NCBI GenBank assembly: GCA_951802425.1 | Contig: OX637806.1 | Span: 1,364,001-1,428,000, forward strand | Direction of reading: 5' to 3' | Source: Clavaria fumosa | Lineage: Eukaryota > Basidiomycota > Agaricomycetes > Agaricales > Clavariaceae | DNA length: 64,000 bases | In this document: in pieces, positions 56,389 to 64,000 of the stretch | Numbering within the stretch: the first letter of the stretch is position 1 | Layout: each line of letters begins with the position of its first letter | Program-made: the position numbers and the translations under genes | The notes under the pieces: generated by a model | Told to the model about the DNA's origin: nothing | Databases searched by the model: none | What the model saw: the letters and a program-made list of their open reading frames with translations, nothing else

Positions 56389-58386
56389 ATGGCCAACCAA
56401 CCGAGATATCCGCTCCGTGGCGCCCACGGGGCCCCTGCCTTTGACGGAGTACCGACACACCTCAACCGGTACTTCGAGGACATCGACATCGTGCTCACCG
56501 GCGTCAACCCGGACGTTCCAGAACCCGATTTAATTCGGTACGCCAAGCACTATCTCGACACCGATACGTGTCTCCTCTGGGAGACTCTTTCACCTGACCC
56601 GGACCCGGTATGGACGTGGGATACCTTCAAAGCGGCCGTCCGACGACTTTATCCAGGATCTGATGGAGGTCGCTTATTTTCCGTCGCCGACCTGGACCGT
56701 TTCATATCGGACTCGGCCCAAAAGGGAGTTTACACGCGCGCAGAACACGGAGAATACTATCGGGACTTTCTCCGGATCACCTCGCACTTGATCACATCAC
56801 AGCGTATGTCCACAAATGACAGGAACCGACTTTACATCCTCGGATTTGGGGATCATACAAGGCGTCGGATCGAAAGCCGACTCGCTATCATACTACCAAA
56901 CCACCATCCGGAGGATCCTTACCCCATGAATGAAGTACATGGTGCAGCTGAATTTCTTCTCTCCTCGACGTCCCCCCACTCTGCGACAACCGATCAACTT
57001 TCCGGACCCGTCCGTCTCGCATCTTCAGCCCCCGGGAGAGAAACGAAACCGGTAGTCAAGAAGGAAGAATTTGATATGTCCGCAGCCTGGGCAACATTCG
57101 CTTCCACAATGGCTCGCCTGGAATCGATTTTGACAGCCCAATCTCTCGAACCGGCAAGACACTCCGCTCCCCGGACAACGAACTCTCCCGCAGGCCGGAC
57201 GTGTAATTTCTGTTCGGAAATAGGTCATTTTGTTAGTGCCTGTCCGAAGGCCCTCGAATACATTAAGTCCGGCAAATGTATACGGAACACAGAAGGCAGG
57301 ATTTGTCTCCCCTCCGGACGATATTTGCCAGGCACTATCTCAGGGAACAACCTATCCGAGCGCTTCGACAAGTACTACGCTACATACCAATCCCAGAACA
57401 CGCAACCGGCGACAACCGCGGTATTTGAAGCACAGCCGATCGGACAATCCGCTCACCCCCCGGACATGGAAGACGATTCGGACGAGGAAGATGACGAGAA
57501 TACCGTGTTGGAAAACATGGTCCGCACCTTTGCAAATGATGTCGCGAAGAAAGTAGACAAGGGCAAAAGGAAAGCACCCACACCCAGGAATACCGATCCT
57601 CAGCCATCTAGGTTACCGCCCCCACCCGCCGTTGTTATTACGCCGCCTCAGGTCACTCGTCCATCAAAGCCGGAGAAAATCGAACGACCCGACGTCCAGT
57701 ACCATTACCAAGCTCCGATCGAAAATCCGGTAACCGTTCAACAAGTATTCGATCGCGCACTCGACATGCCAGTCCGCGTCACACCTCGCGAACTACTCGC
57801 CATTTCCGGAGACATCCGCAAAAAGATGAAGGATGTGGTTACCGCTCGTCGCGTTCCGGTCACCGCGTCCGTCGTACAGGATACGCTCTATACAAACATT
57901 ACGGTCCCGGACACCTCCGATCTTGTTGTCGCCGTCGACGCTGCTCCGCTCCGCATCGTAGAAGGGATATTGGACAACCGGATCGCCGCGGAGTGCCTGC
58001 TCGACCAAGGCAGCTCAATCGTGGCAATGCGAAGAGACGTTTGGGAGAAACTCGGCAACCCACTACACTCCGAGAACGTTATTCACATGGAATCCTCTCA
58101 TGGCACCATCGCTCCGACCCTCGGACTCATCAAGAATTTCCCCCTACAGATCGGTCCGTGCACATTCCATGTTCAAATGCAAGTAGCAGACACGTTGCCC
58201 TGCGAGGTTCTTGTCGGACGACCGTTTTTCATGTTAACCGGTTCCCAAACGATTGACCATCCCCACGGGGCCCAGGACCTTATTCTCAACGATCCAAACA
58301 CCGGAGAAAGAATCATAGTGCCAACGAAGGAGCGAATCCCGATCCGCAAATCCTTGAAGAACAAGAAACCGCATCCGGATTTTTGA
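56389..58386 (+). CDS. Gag plus protease of E4
   Basis: The 665-codon frame starts at ATG 56389, although the frame is open well upstream (with 'RSERLRSRNP' near 56085), so translation could start earlier. It encodes a capsid-like domain ('HLNRYFEDIDIVLTGV', 'LIRYAKHYLDTDTCLLWETL'), a CCHC knuckle (CNFCSEIGHFVSAC near 57205-57245), an acidic linker, and a retropepsin-like domain with 'LLDQGSSIVAM' near 57990, where DQG stands in place of DT/SG, and a downstream 'VLVGRPFF'. It ends at TGA 58384-58386. Pol continues in the -1 frame, which is also open for more than 100 bp upstream, so a programmed -1 shift somewhere in the overlap is likely; GGATTTTTGA at the stop is one candidate site. Confidence 0.88.
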   Translation: MANQPRYPLRGAHGAPAFDGVPTHLNRYFEDIDIVLTGVNPDVPEPDLIRYAKHYLDTDTCLLWETLSPDPDPVWTWDTFKAAVRRLYPGSDGGRLFSVADLDRFISDSAQKGVYTRAEHGEYYRDFLRITSHLITSQRMSTNDRNRLYILGFGDHTRRRIESRLAIILPNHHPEDPYPMNEVHGAAEFLLSSTSPHSATTDQLSGPVRLASSAPGRETKPVVKKEEFDMSAAWATFASTMARLESILTAQSLEPARHSAPRTTNSPAGRTCNFCSEIGHFVSACPKALEYIKSGKCIRNTEGRICLPSGRYLPGTISGNNLSERFDKYYATYQSQNTQPATTAVFEAQPIGQSAHPPDMEDDSDEEDDENTVLENMVRTFANDVAKKVDKGKRKAPTPRNTDPQPSRLPPPPAVVITPPQVTRPSKPEKIERPDVQYHYQAPIENPVTVQQVFDRALDMPVRVTPRELLAISGDIRKKMKDVVTARRVPVTASVVQDTLYTNITVPDTSDLVVAVDAAPLRIVEGILDNRIAAECLLDQGSSIVAMRRDVWEKLGNPLHSENVIHMESSHGTIAPTLGLIKNFPLQIGPCTFHVQMQVADTLPCEVLVGRPFFMLTGSQTIDHPHGAQDLILNDPNTGERIIVPTKERIPIRKSLKNKKPHPDF

Positions 58387-61300
58387 GAGCTGGAGCCTCG
58401 AATGTCCGCAAACCAACGGACTTACCTCCGATCAATGCGGACACGGAAGCTATACCCAGATACGAGACTCCAGCCATTTTTCCTACTTCCGTTCACGTTC
58501 CCTTATCGTTTTCCCTTATAAACCCAGTCTCTCTCGACCCCTTCCCCTGTATCAGTATCTCGGACGTTTCTCTCGATTCCGCTGATTCCCCAGTCGCTAT
58601 CGGACGTGAACCGTCGCGTCCAAATGTTGCAACCCCCTTGTACAACAAAACCCCCGAAATAAATTCCCTGTCCACGGACGCCGTTCTTCCAGTTTACTTG
58701 GGAAAGAAATATAAGAAAGTCGCGAATCGCGTCAATCCGATCAAAGCGACAGTACCCAAAGAATTCCGGATTGTCCGACGCCGACACCCGGACCCCCTAG
58801 CCGATATGCCAACTCTTCCGACCCATCCCCCCGATTTCACCCCCGGTCTTCGATACACTCAAAACCGGAAAGACACGCACAACGCCAACCCCACCGGATT
58901 CTTATGGCCGGAGGAAGAAAAACTCGTTCACCATCTTATTAAAGCCCAGGAAGACGCCTTCGCTTGGAAAGAGACCGAAAAAGGACGATTCGACGCAAAA
59001 TACTTCGATCCGATTATTATCCCGACAGTCGAACATATCCCTTGGATCTTCAAAAATATACCGATTCCCCCCGGTATTTACGACGAAGTTCTCAAAGTAA
59101 TCCGGGAAAAGATCGCAGCCGGCGTTTATGAAGAATCCAACTCTTCTTATCGGTCCCAGTGGTTTTGCGTGTTAAAGAAAGACGGAAAGTCTCTCCGACT
59201 CGTGCACAACCTCCAGCCGCTTAACAAAATCACTATCGGCGATTCCGCGGTCCCCCCGATAATGGAGGTTTTTGCGGAATCATTCGCCGGACGCGGATGT
59301 TACGGATCACTCGACCTTTTCGTCTCCTTCGATCAGCGGTCTCTGGACGAACGAAGCCGAGACCTCACCACGTTTCAAACCCCTCTCGGAGCAAAACGGC
59401 TCACCTGCATCCCCATGGGATACACCAACGCGACGCAGATTATGCATGGAGACGTCACGCATGTTCTACAAGATGAAATTCCGCACGTAACCATCCCATT
59501 CGTAGACGATGTAGCGATCAAGGGCCCGGAAACCCGATACGAGCTTCCGGACGGCACCTACAAGACGATCCCTGAGAATCCGCAAATACGACGATTTGTT
59601 TGGGAGCATTTAAATAACGTCAACCGGGTGCTCCAACGAATCAAGAAAGTCGGAGGAACCTTTAACGGCAAGAAAACGACAATTTGCGTTCCCGAAGCAG
59701 TCGTTACCGGACATACGTGCACATACGAAGGACGAGTTTCGGATGCCTCCAACGTTCAGCGTATCCGGGACTGGCCTCCTTGCAAAACCCTGACCGATGT
59801 CCGATCATTTTTAGGGGTTTGCGGACTACTCCGGATATTCATTAAAAACTACGCCGTACTTGCCCGACCTCTTGTCAGTCTAACTCGCAAGGACGTGCCA
59901 TTCAGATTCGAAAAAGAAGAACAAAACTCGATGGACCGACTCAAACACGCGATTCTGAACTCATCCGCCATCCGACCAATCGACTACCGCTCCGGACAAC
60001 CCGTAATCCTCGCCGTCGACTCATCAAATATCGCCGTTGGTTTCGCACTCTTCCAAATTGGAGAAGATGGAATACGATATCCCTCCCGCTTTGGCTCCAT
60101 TACCTGGAACGAACGCGAGGCCCGATACTCACAAGCAAAAATCGAATTATACGGACTCTTCCGCGCACTTCGGTCGTACCGGATTTACCTTATAGGCCTT
60201 CCGAAATTTACTGTCGAAATGGACGCGAAGTTCATTAAGGGTATGCTAAACAATCCGGACATTCAACCCAACGCTGCCATGAATCGATGGATTGCCGGTA
60301 TACTACTCTTCGATTTCGATCTTGTTCATATTCCCGCAGATAAGCACACCGGAGCCGACGGACTATCACGCCGACGTGCCGCAGATGGTGAAGAAGATAC
60401 CGAGTCTGAAGATCACGAAGAATGGATCGATCGGAGCTACGTATTCGCCATGGAACACATGAATCGAGCACCGGACGCTTCCTACACATCCGAGACACGA
60501 CTCGCCGGCATCACCCATACTCGCTTCAAAGTTTACACAGGATCGACGCTACTCAATTCGACGGTACCATCCAATGATTCACCGGCTCCGAATGAATCCT
60601 CCACCATCCTTATACCGCGACCCGACGCAGCAAAGAAAAGGGAAGAACAGATCTGCAAAATCGAATCTTTCCTTCGAAACCCAATCTGTCCTTCCGGCAT
60701 CGACACAAACCAGTTCCGACGATTAGTCCGCTCCGCATCCAAGTTCTTCATTCTAGATGACAAGCTATGGTGTCGCCGACCTAATGGATGCCACCAGGTA
60801 GTGCCTCCAGACCACAAACGGCTCGCAATTATCACAGAGGCACACGATTCACTCGGCCACAAAGGCGTTTACGTTATCCGAACACGTATTCTAAATCGGT
60901 TCTGGTGGCCGGTGTTGGATCAAGACGTAAAATGGTTTGTCCGAACTTGTCACCAATGCCAGACTCGGCAAATCCGGAAGATTTTTATTCCACCAACAGT
61001 TGCCACACCGGCTGGTCTTTTCCGTCGAGCGCATATAGATACCATGTTCCTACCCAGAACCCGCGGTTTCCGACTTCTTGTCCATGCCTGATGCTCATTA
61101 TCCGCATATCCGGAAGCAAGACCGCTACGAAATGAGACCGCCCGACTTCTCGGAACCTTCATATTTGAAGACATACTGTGCCGATGGGGAGCAGTAGAAG
61201 AGATCATTACGGATAACGGTGCCCCATTTATCAAAGCTCTCGATTTCCTCAAGAAGCAGTATGGAATCCATCACATCCATATTTCCGGATATAATTCCTG

Positions 61301-62363
61301 TGCTAACGGCATCCGACTTCTCGTCCACGCCCGATGCTCGTTATCCGCATATCCGGAAGCAAGACCGCTACGAAACGAGACCGCCCGACTTCTCGGAACC
61401 TTCATATTCGAAGATATACTATGCCGATGGGGAGCAGTAGAAGAGATTATCACGGATAACGGAGCCCCATTTATCAAAGCCCTCGATTTCCTTAAGAAAC
61501 GGTACGGAATCCATCACATCCGTATATCCGGATACAACTCCCGCGCTAACGGCGTCATCGAACGTGCCCATCGATCGGTCCGTGAGTCGTTAATCAAAGC
61601 AGCAGATGGAGACGAATCGAAATGGCCGGACGTTTTACCCTCAGTCATTTGGGCAGAACGAACCACGATCCAACGGTCCACCGGCCACTCCCCATTTTAC
61701 ATCGCACATGGCGTCGAACCGCTTTTCCCCTTCGACATATCCGAAGCAACATATTTAATTCCGACCGCCGACGCCCCGATGACCACTCCGGAACTGATAG
61801 CCCTTCGTGCCCGCCAACTGCAAAAACGAGAAGAAGATCTAGCAACAATCGCCGATAAAGTGCTCGCTGCCCGCAAACAATCCGTCAAGCAGTTCATCGA
61901 CGCACACCGGAAGTCTATTATCGACTACGACTTCCAACCCGGATCGTTGGTATTGATCCGCAATTCGGCCGTTGAAATGGAATTAAATCGAAAAACAAAA
62001 CCGCGATTCTTCGGACCGATGATCGTCGTTCGCCGAACACAATATGGCGCCTATATTCTCTCGGAACTCGACGGCGCCGTTTCCAAAATCCACTACGCAG
62101 CTTTCCGCATCATTCCCTACTATCCGAGGTCGCAAACATCGATTCCGGTCACTTCTATCATCGACCAAACGACGGAGATAAACGAGGACATCTCTCCCTA
62201 TCAAATACACGAGGCGTCACCCAACTCTATCGACAGAGAAGATGAGCAAAACCAAGCGGCTGACCTATCCGATGAATCCGATAATGAAACCACCGACGAC
62301 GACACTGCAGAAACTCGTCCGCAACGCTCCGGAGCAACCCGGAACCTTCGGCCTCGCCATTAA
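58383..62363 (+). CDS. Pol (RT-RNase H-integrase) of E4, one stop and an internal duplication
   Basis: The frame has no ATG at its beginning, as expected after frameshifting. RT spans residues about 215-440 ('LRLVHNLQPLNKITIGDSAV', 'PMGYTNATQIMHGDV', 'IPFVDDVAIKGPE' at about 372). RNase H follows ('AVDSSNIAVGFALF' at about 543, 'IYLIGLPKFTVEMDAKFIKG'), and integrase has the HHCC segment ('HDSLGHKG', 'CHQCQTRQ') and Asp in 'AHIDTMFLP'. A TGA at 61089-61091, where the duplicate copy has CGA, is the only stop. The frame then stays open through 'ITDNGAPFIKALDF' and 'ANGVIERAHRSV' to TAA at 62361-62363. A 243-bp in-frame tandem duplication within the integrase core gives two copies of the second catalytic Asp. 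No chromodomain is seen; the tail is acidic. Confidence 0.88.
61071..61556 (+). repeat. 243-bp in-frame tandem duplication in E4 integrase
   Basis: Copy 1 (61071-61313) and copy 2 (61314-61556) both run from CGACTTCT(T/C)GTCCA to GCTAACGGC and are about 93-95% identical by eye, with differences that are mostly transitions. The period is exactly 81 codons. Copy 1 has TGA and copy 2 CGA at the sixth codon after the start of the repeat. Confidence 0.92.
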
Positions 62364-62421
62364 GTATTTTTTCTCCATCATATCCTTCATTTTTCTATAC
62401 TTCACATTGATTCACACCTTC

Positions 62422-62448
62422 AAAAAAAAAAAAAAAAAAAAAAAAAAA
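62422..62448 (+). repeat. A27 homopolymer after E4 pol
   Basis: A run of 27 A residues lies where the polypurine tract and 3' LTR would be expected. It is followed at once by sequence leading into the 3' side of the reverse-strand gene. Confidence 0.95.
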
Positions 62449-62590
62449 TCGAAATTTCGGACAAGTCCAAACTTTATACCCGACGTTCTTTCAACCATTT
62501 TCTCACATTCTCACATTCCTCACTTATCCCACACGACATACCATACCAAATAGAAAAAGAAAAACATATATAAAAACAAAAACAAAATAT

Positions 62591-63986
62591 TTACTTAGAG
62601 GACGACTCGCCAAGGAGGAGCATCCGGAGCAGCTCCGCTCCGGCCTTCACCTGGTCCGCCCCCCTCTCCATCATCTCCAGCGCCCTATCGAGCGCCTCCC
62701 TCCCGGACACCCCTCGCGCCACCTCCCGCTCCTTACCCTTCCGACTTGGTCCCGCCTCCGCCTTCTTCTTCTTTGCCGGCGGCTCCTCCACCAGCTCCAC
62801 ACTGGTATCCTCCTCAATCTCGTCCTCCTCCTCCGGCGTCGTCTCCTCGCGAACCGGTACCCGCGTCGCACCTCGCCTCGGCCTCTTACTTCCGCTCGCT
62901 CCCGCCGCCTTCGGACCTGTTCCGATACGTTAGCAAATGCGGACCCGATACCTTCTCGACATACCTTCCGTTCCGGACACCGCCGCTCTCTCTGTTTTCG
63001 CTCCTGAAACACACCTATCATTTGTCTCATCATGAAAAATAAAAAGAATACCACTTACCTCGCACAGCCGACAGACTGCACGATACCTTATACGTCCGGC
63101 ACCACCGGCACGCTATCCCCTCCACTCCGTAGCACGCCCGCCACTTCCGGGTGCACTCCTTGCACCCCGGAACGTGCTCCTAATCATTATATCAGACGTC
63201 GAAAAAGCCTCACATATCTTAATTAACCACTCACCTTATCTCCAGGCTGCCGCGCAGCCCGGGACTCTATGTCGCTCTTCGCCCCGCCTCTCCTCCCTCG
63301 CCCTCGCTCCGCTGCCTTCCGCCTCGCGATCTCCACCCACACCGGAGTCGCCATCATCCGCGCACCGTCCCGGTGCACGAACATCGGCTCCTCCACCGAC
63401 TGCTCGCCTCCCCCGGCCACCGCACTCACCGCCGCCGCCTCGATAACACCGACGGGCGTCACCCCGTCGGTTCCCCACACGGTCCGATGACCGTCCGGAT
63501 CCTCCCCTGCCGCCACCTCGTCCACACGCAGCTCTCCGGCGTCCGGTGATATCGTCGTCGTTGTTACCGCCGCTGCACCGGACTCCGCCGCTCCCGTCGT
63601 CGTCGTTGTTGCCGCCGCCGCCGCCTCGCCCTCGTCGTCGCTGTCACTTACGACAATTAAGCGCGCCCGGGCAAGGCGCGCCCTCTTCTCGGCAGCCCGC
63701 CTCTCCTCCGCCTCCGCCTCTGCTGCGGCCCGCTCAGTAGCCGCCCTCTCCTCGCTCGTGCGCTGTTTCTCGGCCTCGACCTCCTCCCGCCTTCTCGTCC
63801 GCTCAGCGGACCACTCGTCCCCGCGGAGCTTCCGCCACTTCTTGAGCCTTCGCGCGACCCGGACGAGTCCCTCGTCCACCTCCACGTCGTCGTCGATCGC
63901 TGCCACATATCCGGCAAGAAAATCGTCCTAAAAACGTTGTCAGTGCGATACAAAAAAAAGCACGAAAGATTCTCGTTCACGCACCG
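62591..63986 (-). CDS. Coiled-coil protein with Zn2Cys6-like cluster (first exon beyond window)
   Basis: Exons on the reverse strand: the end of exon 1 ('YAGDA', about 63986-63972), then 63927-63235, 63179-63059, a small exon near 63013-62965, and 62916-62591. Exon 2 gives 'DDDVEVDEGLVRVARRLKKW', an Ala/Glu/Arg coiled coil, 'RLIVVSDSDDEGE' and 'TVWGTDGVTPVGVIEA'. Exon 3 gives the cluster CKEC...CRWCRTYKVSC with C-x2-C-x6-C-x7-C-x2-C-x6-C spacing. The last exon has a basic patch 'SGSKRPRRGATR', an acidic stretch, 'AKKKKAEAGPSRKGKE' (a possible nuclear localisation signal) and a helical tail ending 'LLLGESSSK'. No stop interrupts this copy. Binding of zinc or DNA is inferred from spacing only, and the cluster is in the middle of the protein rather than N-terminal as in most fungal factors. 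Confidence 0.65.
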
Positions 63987-64000
63987 CGTCACCCGCATAC

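Larger units (their letters stand above)
55082..62448 (+). mobile_element. Ty3/gypsy element E4 (second family), no 3' LTR seen
   Basis: The 5' LTR (55082-55936, TGTAAGG...CCTTACA) is followed by a leader, gag (56389-58386) and pol in the -1 frame to 62363. Instead of a polypurine tract and LTR, 58 bp after the pol stop there is a run of 27 A residues (62422-62448), and unrelated gene sequence follows. It is CpG-rich and has few defects, so it is young. It has no chromodomain. Confidence 0.85.

Noticed and set aside
62422..62448. A27 as the E4 polypurine tract with an LTR following
   Set aside because: No TGTAAGG LTR start and no similarity to the 855-bp LTR was found to the right; gene sequence on the other strand begins instead.

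Overview
The window looks like genomic DNA of a filamentous basidiomycete, probably an Agaricomycete. The host-type genes carry many 45-60 bp introns, and there is a KDZ (Kyakuja-Dileera-Zisupton) transposase with its CxC2-type cysteine cluster, a TET/JBP-type dioxygenase, an NB-ARC/TPR gene of the NLR type, and abundant Ty3/gypsy chromoviruses. No species is inferred. Most of the 64 kb is transposable-element sequence of different ages, much of it nested. Only a few stretches look like ordinary host genes: LCB1 at 40.9-42.7 kb, the NLR gene at 44.9-49.4 kb, and possibly a small gene at 43.0-43.7 kb.

Layout. 1-5.0 kb: decayed chromovirus E1 (+) with its 3' LTR. 5.0-6.5 kb: decayed KDZ transposase (-). 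7.4-8.25 kb: solitary LTR-like repeat R1. 8.8-15.5 kb: a compact trio made of a spliced zinc-finger-like gene (+), a TET/JBP dioxygenase gene (-) and an apparently intact 11-exon KDZ transposase gene (+) whose promoter faces that of the dioxygenase. 15.5-16.4 kb: two minisatellites and a tRNA-like relic. 16.57-27.71 kb: chromovirus E3 with the younger, nearly intact chromovirus E2 inserted in its 5' leader; both nesting levels are supported by matching 5-bp target duplications. 28.5-33.5 kb: strongly decayed chromovirus E6 (-), broken by a second R1 copy that itself carries a 699-bp hAT-like MITE. 34.8-39.8 kb: Ty1/copia element (-) with 265-bp LTRs and a 295-bp hAT-like MITE in gag. 40.9-42.7 kb: serine palmitoyltransferase subunit 1 (LCB1). 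44.9-49.4 kb: NB-ARC/TPR gene split by a Tc1/mariner element with arms of about 550 bp. 49.7-53.6 kb: a chimeric (-) retroelement. 53.8-55.1 kb and 62.6-64 kb: two copies, in opposite orientation, of a coiled-coil gene with a Zn2Cys6-like cluster, on either side of a second type of Ty3/gypsy element (E4, 55.1-62.4 kb). E4 has a -1 gag/pol overlap, a 243-bp tandem duplication in its integrase and no visible 3' LTR.

How it fits together. In each pair of LTRs compared base by base, every difference is a transition and most lie at CpG; many stop codons in old copies sit where the intact copy has CGA or TGG. This pattern suggests cytosine methylation and deamination. It is notable that the same window carries a TET/JBP-type oxygenase gene, a family that acts on methylated bases, directly beside a KDZ transposase. 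The KDZ/TET-JBP/zinc-finger trio is the strongest candidate for a functional mobile system here. The linkage of fungal TET/JBP genes with KDZ elements is already known; the third gene's possible membership is the less explored part. All splice structures were read by eye and none has transcript support.
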